A stretch of DNA of 64,000 nt, taken from positions 55,471-119,470 of the forward strand of contig JAKCWW010000129.1 in NCBI GenBank assembly GCA_026260175.1, written 5' to 3'. The notes under the pieces are model-generated. The model was not told where the DNA came from. It worked only from the letters and a program-made list of their open reading frames with translations, and made no database searches. The stretch comes from Reticulitermes lucifugus (lineage: Eukaryota; Arthropoda; Insecta; Blattodea; Rhinotermitidae). The position numbers and the translations under genes are program-made. Positions 33,607 to 43,679 of the stretch are shown piece by piece (the first letter of the stretch is position 1; each line of letters begins with the position of its first letter).

Positions 33607-34119
33607 AATATTGTATTTACCGTGCATTTTAACTTTAGTGAAATTTTTATTTCATACCAACAAATGCACATAAACATACAGTGTCAATAGTTTATTCGTA
33701 ACTTTCCACGATACGTATTTCGGCGTTTTAAACCGCCATCATCAGGGGGTCTCAGAGGTTTCTAGCATAGACAAAATATTTATAGAATACGTTGTAACAT
33801 CCGTATTATGTAAATATGATACACATGTAGTAGTAAATGGTTGTCCAGTGCATACAAATTGTATAATAATAAGATTATTATTAAAATTATTATTAAAATA
33901 GTATAAAATTAGTATAAAATTATCAGACATGTTACATAGCTTAATGTAACCAGGAAATTATTGGCAGTATGGTCTTGCGTTTTCTGGCTCTGTGTTTTAA
34001 GTTGCCGTATGATGGTCATCTGTGTGTTCTGTTTGTGCTGCGTGGTGTCCTTATCGTATGGTTGCTGTGTAGTGACTATGTTTATGTGCATTTGTTGGTA
34101 TGAAATAAAACTTTCACTT
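33607..34119 (-). mobile_element. Hammerhead-bearing small element, copy 1, with 16-bp flanking duplication
   Basis: AGGAATCAGTGAATTT flanks the element exactly on both sides (33591-33606 and 34120-34135). Near each end an inverted GTGCATTTGTTGGTATGAAA occurs (reverse at about 33653-33672, forward at 34086-34105). The minus strand carries a hammerhead motif at 33702-33752, about 35 bases before the GTGCATTTGTTGGT motif. The left flank holds ACCGTGCATTTT, whose reverse is also found at the right end of the 39-kb element. Duplication length suggests reverse-transcription-based insertion. Confidence 0.7.
33702..33752 (-). ncRNA. Hammerhead ribozyme motif (one helix I mismatch)
   Basis: On the minus strand: CUGAUGA core (33745-33739), one extra U, helix II GGCG/CGCC closing an 8-nt loop, GAAA (33721-33718), then a 2-bp helix III (A-U, U-A) with ACGU loop and an AUC triplet ending at 33710. 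Helix I, ACCCC against GUGG, keeps three of the first four pairs and has one C-U mismatch. Hammerheads cut their own RNA after the NUH triplet. This copy may be weak because of the mismatch. Confidence 0.65.
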
Positions 34120-34135
34120 AGGAATCAGTGAATTT

Positions 34136-34475
34136 TCTGAAAATACTCTGAGAATGGTAGCAAGTCTCTGTAAAGGTCACAGCTATGCTCATAAGCTAAT
34201 GGACCATTCTGGTAATGGAATGTCTTGGAACTGTGTTTTGACACTAGAGAAATCAAACAACGCGGAAACAGATGCGGTAAATAGAACGAGCCAATAACTT
34301 TAATGACAGTCTCGGGAATGTTAATGGAAGCTTCTCTAGCATTACAGACATAAATTAGTCTACTACTATAGTATAATTTTACATAGAATGGTAACAACGA
34401 ATATTGTAACATTATTATACACAGCCTTGATTGTTCTGATGTAACTCAAGAACATTGGTCTATGTAAAAACTTCA
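34136..34475. other. Unassigned, probably 5' part of the next hammerhead element
   Basis: A 95-codon minus frame (34125-34412) lacks any known domain. No start of the element could be fixed. Confidence 0.3.
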
Positions 34476-34480
34476 ACGAT

Positions 34481-34525
34481 CCCCCTGATGATGGCAATGT
34501 AGAAGTGCCGAAATGCGTATTGGGG
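34481..34525 (+). ncRNA. Hammerhead ribozyme motif, all core parts present
   Basis: CCCC (34481-34484) pairs with GGGG (34522-34525) as helix I. CUGAUGA at 34485-34491 is followed by one extra U and helix II GGCA (34493-34496)/UGCC (34506-34509). GAAA is at 34510-34513. Helix III is A-U and U-A closing a GCGU loop, and AUU is the cleavage triplet, so cutting is expected between 34521 and 34522. The short helix III is typical of hammerheads in Penelope-like elements and retrozymes, which may act as dimers. Confidence 0.75.
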
Positions 34526-34600
34526 TAACCTTTTAATAAAGAAATTAATGACATAACTTGTCTTTGTGCATTTGTTGGTTTGAATTAGTCAAGAAATTAG
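34526..34600 (+). mobile_element. 3' part of hammerhead element, copy 2
   Basis: About 40 bases after the ribozyme lies TTTGTGCATTTGTTGGTTTGAA, the motif found at the same relative place in the copies at 33.7 and 39.5 kb. The far end and target duplication are not clear. Confidence 0.6.
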
Positions 34601-35105
34601 TCAGTTGGCTTTTCATCACTGACCCACTTATATTTCCAGTGTAAGTTAGGAGCTTATTATTCTACTCCATGAACTGATTTAAAGCGTTAAGTATTGAATC
34701 AAAGGTGAGAATATGGGATGACATTTGTTGGATTCTAGTTTCTGTTGTCAAGTTTCCAAAATTTGATTAACATTTTTCCATAACCGGATCTTGAATTCTC
34801 CACGCAATCTTAGTATTGGTTGCACTCATGTGCACGTTACTGCAGTCAGACGTGCCTCTCAACATTTGAAATTTATATTGGCAAATTGCTAAAAGTTTCA
34901 GAGGGTTAAAATTGCTTTCCGGTACACCTTATTTTCGACTGATAACGCGTTCCCAAAATGCCGAAAACGCCCAACACAACTTAGTTGGTTAATTAGACTG
35001 TTAATCGGTGAGTGATTAAGTAATTTTGTTAGTTATGTAGAGAGTTTAGGAGATGGACTAAGCTATAGAGATAATTAAACGGTGGATGGGTACGTAAGGA
35101 GCAGT
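34601..35105. other. Unassigned sequence
   Basis: Nothing recognised. Confidence 0.3.
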
Positions 35106-35106
35106 G

Positions 35107-35152
<46 letters not shown>

Positions 35153-35153
35153 C
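35107..35153. repeat. Inverted microsatellite (TAA)n(TAT)n
   Basis: Eight TAA units run straight into about eight ATT units, making a 47-base near-perfect palindrome able to form a cruciform. A shorter similar one, TAATAATAATAATCATTATT, is at 35376-35398. Confidence 0.9.
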
Positions 35154-36345
35154 ACCCACAATGGCTATTATTCCAAACAAATTACACGAAAGTTTAAAAC
35201 TGCTTAATCTTCGCCCTGGTCTATACTAATGCACAAAGCAGTAATACTTAATACATGCCGTAGTCAGAAAATGTTTGGCAGAACATTGAATGAGAAGTGT
35301 TTGGGTCAGTGAGACTCGTACTCTTTTGAGAACCAGCTGAACTGCTGTGAAGTAAGGAACGTGGATAATAAATGATAATAATAATAATCATTATTATTAC
35401 ACTGCATGTTTTTAAAGTGTCATCCTGCAGGTGGTGCATACGGCTCGAAAACCCTATCGCGTAGGCACGTGACTATGATATTAGCATTTTCTTATGGTGC
35501 TTTATGTGCATTATGAATTGTATCGTGCTGGGCATGAAGTTGTGATAGTAGGCTTATTGCTTACAGCACTGAGTCAAACGTAACAAACCTGTGATACTGC
35601 TAACGTTGAAGCAGATTAACTCCCGAATACATACAAGCCGCTTTATTGCCTCGATTGTCTTTATCTGTCGATACTGGCAAGGTCCTAAATATACTCGTGT
35701 TTAGGTCGCCAGAAGCCAGAATAGAAGCAACAGGATTTCATCAGTTCCTGGAATTTCGGCACGTGTGCCTGCAGTATTGACTGCGATGCATGTTCTTGTT
35801 ATATAGATTTCCCGTAGCTCGTGGTCGATAAGTAGCAGAGCTCTGTGCTAAGAAGCTCGCCTCGCAAAGTTTGCACACCATTAGTATTTGAAGAACTCCA
35901 CTGTCCTAGGGGAATGCACCCTGCGTCCCTGCATCTCCTTTCTACAAATTCTTTTGTGTCCCCTCTGCTACGTGATGTACTTGGTTGAAGTTGTGTCTGT
36001 GGAACGACTGAAGCTGTATGTTCCGGAAACAGGATGTGATGTGCTCGTTCTAGTCAAGGTCCTCACGGTCTGAGGCCCCTACAGCCATTTTGTCGGAAGT
36101 GTGCATATCATTTTCTTAATCACATTTATTGGTGATTGATGTAAAGTGTGTTTTGATGATAAGTTGTTGTGTGTTAGCTTCTCAATAAACATTTGTGTGT
36201 AATAAAGGAAAATTAAAAAGAATGATATGTATGATAAGTAGCATTTCACTCCAACTTTCTTACTCGTAATATTAGGCCTATATCTAACAGCAATATATAA
36301 TCAAATATTCCGTCAAACACAACTATTTGCTTATTATATAACATA
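35154..36345. other. Unassigned sequence
   Basis: Frames of 60-63 codons only (35888-36073, 35248-35439); no recognised features. Confidence 0.3.
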
Positions 36346-36346
36346 A

Positions 36347-36396
36347 CTTCATGTTTCGGTCTTTCATTCGAATCATTATCAGGCTATCGCATAAGA
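36347..36396 (-). repeat. Degenerate hammerhead-like repeat end
   Basis: The minus strand reads CCUGAUAAUGAUUCG, then AAAGACCGAAACAUG. The core has CUGAUAA instead of CUGAUGA and helix II no longer pairs, so it is not expected to cut. Confidence 0.4.
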
Positions 36397-37110
36397 ACTT
36401 TAAAAAAGGCAAGCATGTACATAGAAATCTCTACATTTTTTATGTAATCTCACAATTACAATCGTTTCTTTTCTTATTTATATGTTTCGGTACATGCTGC
36501 TTATTATGTTATTTTAAATCATTAATTACTAAGATTTTATTTGATAAAACCAATATTCTACAATAAATACTTTATTAAAATGAAATTGTCAATATGTTGA
36601 GTTTTTCTCATTTTCGTATTAAACGTTCTGTATTTAAAGTTGAGGTCACAGGAGGTATATGTATTCTTTGATTTTTGTGTGTTCGATGTAAAAGCCTTCC
36701 GCGTTGTAGAATGTGATGTTTCCTTTTTATGTATTTGTCTTCGAATAAGTTTTTTTTTGTGTTGTTTTTTGAGTATGAAACTTGGTCCCTGAATCTAAGG
36801 TGAAAACGTAGATGGAAAGCAGATTGCTGAAAAAATATTTAGAATCAACTTGCAGGGAGTAAAAACGGCTGAATAAGACTGAAAAATATACACAAAATGT
36901 TACGAGGTGATAGGGCAAGTTGCATGAGACTGATGTGACGTGTTGCACTTGTTGGAGAGGCAAGAGGTGCCGGGGACAACCATGAAGAGGCGAGGAAACT
37001 GTGTGGATCTTGACATAAATGAGAAGCAAATGTCGAATAAAAAAGGCGCAGTTGTCTCTATGCTTGATTAACTACAAAGACATGAAGACACATGGAGGAG
37101 TAGGAATGTA
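36397..37110. other. Unassigned sequence
   Basis: A 100-codon minus frame (36727-37029) has no recognised family. Confidence 0.3.
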
Positions 37111-37114
37111 GTTT

Positions 37115-37325
37115 TATGTATGGGGGTTAGCTTCACGCCCCGGCCATTTTACCCTCGGGGAGTGAAGTGAAGACCATACCCATTACATATGGAATTGTGT
37201 GGGCCCCAGAGACGCTCTGTGGCGCTTTAGGGAACAAATAAATTCATACCCCAGAATGAATGAATACACAATTCTTCAACTTCCGAGTAGCCTAGTCGGT
37301 ACAACGTATGAAGAATTCCGGCTCC
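37115..37325 (-). mobile_element. SINE family B, degenerate
   Basis: GGGGGTTAGCTTCACGCCCC, ATTTTACCCTCGGGG, GGCCCCAGAG and CCGAGTAGCCTAGTCGGTAC keep the minus-strand SINE order, ending in a decayed tRNA-like head. Confidence 0.7.
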
Positions 37326-37719
37326 TGTTGATGGAATGATACTGCTAAAATATGACTTCGGGAAATAATATTGCAGTATGGGATATATTTATCTTGTTTA
37401 AAATAGAGTCCAGTGGCAGGAGGTTGTCGACATACGAATGAAGCAGCGCATTGCACAAACGCTCAGCTTAGAACCACATCCTGAATTAGCTGTAAGCCAG
37501 TTACATTAACACATCTATATTTGTCTAAGATCCACTCTAAATTTGTATATAAAGTACGTAAAACCCGGCTGAACTCTCTGCGCGGAGTTCGCCGTCGCCT
37601 AGGCTAGCAAAATTTGATGGAATATGTATTGAAGCAGGAAGAAAGTACTATGAATTCTGCACTCTAAACGACTGAAAATAAAGTCTAGTATTCAGGGTAT
37701 TTGTGCTTGTAGTTTACAG
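37326..37719. other. Unassigned sequence
   Basis: Nothing recognised. Confidence 0.3.
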
Positions 37720-38018
37720 TAATGCACGTATGGGTGAGGGGAGAGGTGCATACAGGATTATGGTGGGGAGACCTGAGGGAAGGAGACCACTTGGAATACC
37801 CAGGCGTAGGTGAAATGGTAATATTAAAATGGATCTTCAAGAAGTGGGATAAGGGGCATGGACTGGATTGATATGGCTCAGGATAGGGACAGGTGGCGAC
37901 CTATTTTGAGTGCAGTAATGAACCTTCGAGTTCCATAAAACGCGGGGAATTTCTTGACTAGCTGACGACCTGCTAGCTTCTCAAGAAGGACTCTGCTCCA
38001 TGGAGTTAGTTAGTTAGT
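37720..38018 (+). mobile_element. LINE tail and 3' UTR, well preserved
   Basis: Order: ACGTATGGGTGAGGGGAGAG, GAGACCTGAGGGAAGGAGAC, CCCAGGCGTAGG, AATATTAAAATGGATCTTC, GGCTCAGGATAGGGACAGG, TTCCATAAAACGCGGGGAAT, TTCTTGACTAGCTGA and CTGCTCCATGGAGTTAGTTA. Translation gives broken pieces of the RRRW..N.KMDL, W.D..DRW and MNLRVP tail. Confidence 0.8.
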
Positions 38019-38368
38019 TGTACAGTAATAGGAGGTAAGACTGAGGGCGAAAAGAATTTGCGACAAGCCTAAGCTGCCCCTAGGGCGACTAAAGAAATTT
38101 GAGCAGGCTCTGCACCTACCCTTCGTTATTACATATGATTTATTACGTGGAGGTTTCCCAACGTTGACTTAGTTTTCAACTGTTAGCTGTTATACAAATT
38201 CTGCCAATCTTATATTTATTAGTGTAATAATGTTAATATTATACTACGAATTCTGGAGGCCATCATCATGGAATTTCCTCCCCTCTTCTCTTCCTTAATG
38301 TTTTCTGCTTTTAAGTTGGTTCAGTGTCCTTAAAGTCATGACTTGCTATTCTTTCACAGAGTATACAG
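38019..38368. other. Unassigned sequence
   Basis: Nothing recognised. Confidence 0.3.
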
Positions 38369-38369
38369 A

Positions 38370-38610
38370 CCCAAGCGGTAGTACTTGTGACTTGTGTTTG
38401 GTAGGTTACCGGTTCGAATCTCGGCCAGGTCAGGGACTACTATGTGGCCTTTCACAGATTCTTCAGGCAAATTTCTGGACACTACATTAAATTATACCAC
38501 GACTGTTTCCTTCCAAATCCGTTCCTGTTCATTCTTTACTATTATGCCATCCTTTGATGCCACACATTCTAAGGTATCTGGCAGAGTTAAAAAAATTACA
38601 AACAAATAGC
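38370..38610 (+). mobile_element. Possible SINE with tRNA-like head
   Basis: CCCAAGCGGTAGTACTTGTG then GGTTACCGGTTCGAATCTCGG looks like an A-box/B-box pair at tRNA spacing, with a non-tRNA body to about 38580. The 71-codon frame over it is not a gene. Confidence 0.45.
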
Positions 38611-39280
38611 ACGGGTACTTTTAAGCCATTGTTTCCTATTCAGCATATTCAGATAGTTTGATGTCCATCACTTGGCATTACACAAAGTGAAGTCGTGCAG
38701 GGCAAGTGAACGGAATAAATATGAATATGCAAATGTATAGCCCATCATGTGAATGCTAGAGCAGGTACAGCAGGATTACTTCCACAAAGCCCCCATAATT
38801 TTACACGACAATCTTCAACGCGAGCCTCATAAACCTGAGCGCCCTCCTACCTCAGTCACATGATTGCATGTGCTACGTAAGCAGACGAATACTGGCACCT
38901 CCACCGCTCTGATTGCAGAGACACACTGATCTACTCGCACACGATTGCGTATAATATCCCCATTTTTAAAACCAGCTTAGGCTCCCTACATTTATCAACG
39001 CCTGAAGCTGGAGACTTTGTGGAATTAATCCTGCTATACAGTGTATGATATCGATTTACAGTACCAAAGAATTGCAGTAGCTCTCGTTTATGTTCATGGG
39101 AGATACAAGCTTGCAGTGATTGCAGTTTAGAGCATATTATCTGTCCTGTAAGGGCCATTCTTTTTTCCTTCTTCGACGTCCATAAAGAGCTTTCCTTTTG
39201 CAATTTATTTGTTTCCCAGTGTTAGGACAATACTATGGAGCTTATGGGCTGTTCCTTGCAATAGTGTCACTCATATGAAG
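38611..39280. other. Unassigned sequence
   Basis: A 90-codon minus frame (38931-39203) has no recognisable domain. Confidence 0.3.
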
Positions 39281-39352
39281 CAACACTTATGAGTATATAA
39301 ATGGAATGTATACCAACAAATGCACTAATTAAGTATATTTACACTATACAAT

Positions 39353-39397
39353 AGCCCTACGTACGTTTCGGTCACAAATTGACCATCATCAGGGGCT
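39353..39397 (-). ncRNA. Hammerhead ribozyme motif in left arm
   Basis: Exact mirror of the right-arm motif: on the minus strand helix I AGCCC/GGGCU, CUGAUGA, helix II GGUC/GACC, GAAA, helix III A-U and C-G with loop GUAC, triplet GUA. Cleavage is expected between 39358 and 39357 of the minus-strand RNA. Confidence 0.8.
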
Positions 39398-39473
39398 CAG
39401 TATGCACGTAAGTGCTCTTCACTTCACTGTCCATTGTTTTTGAGTAATGCAGGGTGGTTATATTTTTGCACTG

Positions 39474-39518
39474 AGCCCCTGATGATGGTCAATTTGTGAC
39501 CGAAACGTACGTAGGGCT
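39474..39518 (+). ncRNA. Hammerhead ribozyme motif in right arm
   Basis: Helix I: AGCCC (39474-39478) with GGGCU (39514-39518). Core CUGAUGA 39479-39485, one extra U at 39486, helix II GGUC (39487-39490) with GACC (39498-39501) and a 7-nt loop, GAAA 39502-39505. Helix III: A39505-U39512 and C39506-G39511 around loop GUAC. A39513 is the cleavage-site base and the cut is expected just after it. All core positions known to be needed are present. The extra U before helix II is unusual. Confidence 0.8.
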
Positions 39519-39624
39519 ATTGTATAGTGTAAATATACTTAATTAGTGCATTTGTCGGTATACATTCCATTTATATATTAACAAAATGCACGGTGAACAA
39601 AATATCAAACACTTATGAGTGTTT

Positions 39625-42600
39625 GAATAAGGAATCACTGTCCTTGGACAGATAAGTTTTTATCAATATTATATGAAAGGTAGAAAATGGGTGATTTATT
39701 TCTGTTAACCTAACGCGGGGTTAAAATGCTCACTGACATTTCCCTGTAATATTAATTATTTCCCAATAAATACTTGGCTGGATTCTTAAAAGCATTTTTC
39801 GGCCTTATTTTTGTATAAATAAGTCCCAGCTATTCATTTATCCTGCGTAAACTGCACGTGGTATTGTTGTTGAACCGGACGAACCCCGTGACGTCGCGGC
39901 AAACATCTCCAGCAGCAGTCTAACCACTGTTCCTTAGGGAAATTACAGCCAGCTTGATGATTTATGGTAGCTTTGTATCTGTTTTCTATGCACCTCTCTT
40001 CCACCTGCCTTCTGGTTTTAGTGAGGTATGCAGCGTACGGACTAGACTCGCTTGTAACATCTGGCTTCGAGGTTCGACTTAGGGACATTCAGAACGAAGG
40101 TAAATCTTATTCGCCCTGAGAAAGTGACGTTCTTGAAGTGCGTGCTGTGACAATAATATGATTGACCGAGATGCAACTTTGAACGTTTTCAGGAACTAAG
40201 GTATATTATAAAATTATTTTATTCTATTCTCAAATGTTAGACGATTTGTCAGAGCCAAGCAAGTGCAAGGTTTTACCTTTAAGAAACAAGAATCCCGCCA
40301 TAGACCATACCAAGCTTCAAGAACGTGACTACTATGACTACTACTACTACTACTACCACCTTATTTTCGTGGCGCGAAATTACGTTATATTGTTTTTATA
40401 AGAAACTAGAATTATTATCTCTCCACTTGATGCAAAATATGTACAAGGTTCAAAGGCATCACCTGCTGGTGTACCGATGACACTGTAGGCTTTCAATGTG
40501 CCTCTTTTAAATTTCGGCAGTGAGTGTACTGCTTCTGACTAAACATTACACGTTTTTCCTCAATATCTCCGGGCAAACTCCGCTTTAGTAAATTGACTGG
40601 GCCACTAGCGCTTTCTTCTGCATTCTTTTCCAGTTCGTCTTTCACAAATCATCCAAATATCGACGATATATAGTCTGAGATTTTGATAGCGTCGCAAAAA
40701 CGCCACAAGCAGTCCGACGGTTTAAATAAAAATTCTTGTTTACAAAATATTTTTGCCTGAGATTTAAAATTTTGCTTACATGAGACGAAGGCAACTGTTG
40801 TGTTTTATGCTCCCCGAACCTCCTCTCAGCTGACCAGTAGGCCCTACTGGATCCTGTCCCCCGTTGGAATCTGGCCTCTGATGTTTCTGGAACTATTGTT
40901 TAAAATAAAAATCCGGTTCAGCTAAGCGACTTACAATGTTGAAGTTAGTATAGTAGTTGAAGAAGCAGAAATGAATATCTTAAGAATTGCCAAGGGTTAT
41001 TTCTGATTCTAAGAAATTAAGAACGAATGTATATAAATTAATATCTTTCTTATAAAGTGAGAAGCATAAATTTCTACACAGAAATAATGTTAACAACCGG
41101 AACGAAATGGAAAATCGCTAATTCCTAAAACTTAATTTTGTTATAAATCACTCGGGTTTGTAAAATCTTTTCACATTACTTAACTTTTATACCAAAAGTA
41201 TGTTAGGAACTCTTCTGATTGTTGGAATTATATATGATACGCACGACTGCTGAGAGTTGCCTATCCTGCCGTCTCCAGGTGATGTTGGTTGGCATACTGA
41301 AAGAACCGTGGGCTGCTCATGTAGTTAGTACACTAAACGTGTGTTCAGTGTGTCAACCAGTCTTAAGATAATAATGATGTCTCTTGGAGTAATGCTATTG
41401 AATTGCTAAAAGACGGTGGTAAGAAACAGTCTTTTTTTTAAATAACTTGCAAGTGCATATGAGATAACGAACAGTGTCTGCTCTACTGATCTTAAAAGTT
41501 TCAAGGGGTATGGTGGTTTAGGGAGGCCGTACAAGAAACGAGTGTGAGGGCGGAACAATTTTGATTGTAAAAGTGGAAAGCAGGAGATGAATAGGGAGAA
41601 GAAGCTGGAGGAGGAAACTTTCTTCAGTAACCAAATTAACCAAGTTGGTTTCTGTGTTTCTTTTAGCGATGTGGAACAATATATGGTTTTGAGTCTTTTC
41701 TGTGTGTGTTATAAGCCATTTTCTGCGTAAAAAGAGCTTTCTGTTTCATTTAATTAAAAGACTTGGTAGTTGAAGACTAATTGGATTTTCCTTTGAGGAT
41801 GCTATCGAATAACATTCCTTATTGCATTATACTCCCTGCTTCTGGTGATATAAGGGATATATATAAGCTGTTACTAACAAGACGTAAAGATTAAACTGCA
41901 CTCGTAGAAACAGATGAATATCTTGAAGAGTTAGATGGAAAAACAAACCAATAAGAAAAAAGAAATATTTATGTAAGAGAGTGAATTATCCTGAACTGAG
42001 TAAGTCCATATTTGTTGCTTCAAGAGTCGTTAAATATGCTCGCCCATTCTGCACAGAGGAGTTAATAGAAAGTGTGGCATTTATTCCTAAAATGATGCTG
42101 AACTACCGGGCGACTGTGATATGAAGTGGTCAGCGAGTTCGAACTGAGAAGCACGTTTGACATTTTTGATCTCCTCGTTTTTTGATTTGCTTTTTATTTG
42201 CGACAGACATGAAACGATTTGAGTTGTCAAAAGTCTATGTCAATTTAAAAACAATCCTTTGTCAAAAATATGTGGCTTTTATATTTAAGTTTAGTTATAT
42301 TTCAGGAGTTCAGCTTTCCGTCGTTACAGTCACTGATGTATGTAAAGTTCTATTGTATTGCTTGTAGCCCGATATCATTGTGACAGAAATACAGGGTGAT
42401 CTAAGATTTCATTTGTGTATGAGAGATGGAGAAAATTCTGTACCCTTTGGTACTGGTCGTCAATTCAGACGATCATTACAACCACCACGGATGTCTGTCC
42501 TTGTCTTATTTGTTACTCCTTTTATTGTTCTTGTTTCTTTACACCACATTGTAGGTAAATTGTCCATGAGCCAGAGTCAAATATTTTTTGCTAAGTCTCA

Positions 42601-42775
42601 CCACAAAGTAGTGTCATTGAAAATACTTTTCATGTCAAATTAAATGCTATGTCAGTTTCCTCCTCAAATATGGTGTTCCCATGTCACCCCTCTTCTGTAA
42701 TTTTGCGCCAAGGCCTTTATCAGGGAATCCTTTTAAATTTGTCTACAACGATACTGATTAGCGTCCAGTCACAAT
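39625..42775. other. Unassigned sequence
   Basis: Over 3 kb with no gene found. The minus frame 39834-40088 (84 codons) and the plus frame 42380-42643 (87 codons) have no known motifs. A short (CTA)n run is at 40337-40357. Confidence 0.35.
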
Positions 42776-42777
42776 TA

Positions 42778-42836
42778 TCAGCATCATCACCATCATAGTC
42801 CTCACCATTATCACCATCATCATGTCGTCGTCATAG
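42778..42836 (+). repeat. ATC/CAT-rich trinucleotide patch
   Basis: Impure CATCAC and CATCAT words over about 60 bases. Confidence 0.8.
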
Positions 42837-43670
42837 TAGCTGCTAGTGCTATGACATTGTCATGAGTCAAAATTTGCTAAGTGCTTGTGTGTCTATTATC
42901 TTAATGTCTAATTATGTGTAATTTTGAAGTGCTACCCTTGTTCCCAAATAAAAATTTAAACTTTTCGAAATTTTCAAAGTGTCTGTACGACTTTATGCTA
43001 CTGTGTTTACGTTTCCGGTCTGCCCCTTTCTTCTGAACTTTAATGCGTGAATAGTACACCTATGTTGAAACAAAAACCTTACCTTCAGAGTTTTTGTTCC
43101 CAGTTTATGTTGATAAAAGGATTCCATGTGTTGTTTTCTTATACTCCGTGCTGTAACTCCATTAGTTTATATTACCTGTGTCTGCACACTGTTGCTTTGA
43201 TTTCTATTACTTCATGTTGTCACTGTTATCTGCCTAACAAGTGAATGGCTATGGCACGGACCACTGTCAGAATATTCAGAGTAGCAGAGAGCCTTCTCTT
43301 TAATAACCACAACACTTGCTATGAGATACACCCAACATCCTGTCTAATGGATACCGATTGTTCTTTCCTCAGGGGAATATCTGCCATGTTTAGAGCTGAA
43401 CTCTGATCTTTAAATAGTTCCAACGTCAGGAATACGTGGAGCTTTCACTCTTGCACTCGTTTAGGCCTTCACAGCAGGATATTTATTATTAGTGAACCTA
43501 TTAATAACCCAAATTCAGAAGTGTTCAGGAAGCTTATTTTTATGTTTGCTACCCTCATCCGTGGTTATTTAGTTTTGCTATATTCCAGAGTAAAATGTTC
43601 AAATTGAACATAACCGAAATTAACACTGTGGTCCAGAGGTTATCCGTCAGGATATATCTGGGATTGTTGC
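42837..43670. other. Unassigned sequence
   Basis: Nothing recognised; the 65-codon frame at 43047-43244 is not supported. Confidence 0.3.
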
Positions 43671-43679
43671 TAGGCCAGG

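Larger units (their letters stand above)
39294..39606. mobile_element. Palindromic hammerhead-bearing element, copy 3
   Basis: Arms 39294-39400 and 39471-39577 are inverted 107-base copies with one mismatch found by eye (near 39314/39557), around a 70-base loop. On the right a non-palindromic tail holds AAAATGCACGGTGAACAAAA. ACACTTATGAGT-type sequence (39282-39293 and about 39608-39620) lies on both sides, a likely 12-13-bp target duplication. Near identity of the arms means the palindrome is recent or kept even by gene conversion. Confidence 0.85.

Noticed and set aside
39294-39577. CRISPR-like or rho-independent-terminator reading of the palindrome
   Set aside because: There are no spaced direct repeats, no bacterial genes nearby, and the structure is explained better by hammerhead arms.
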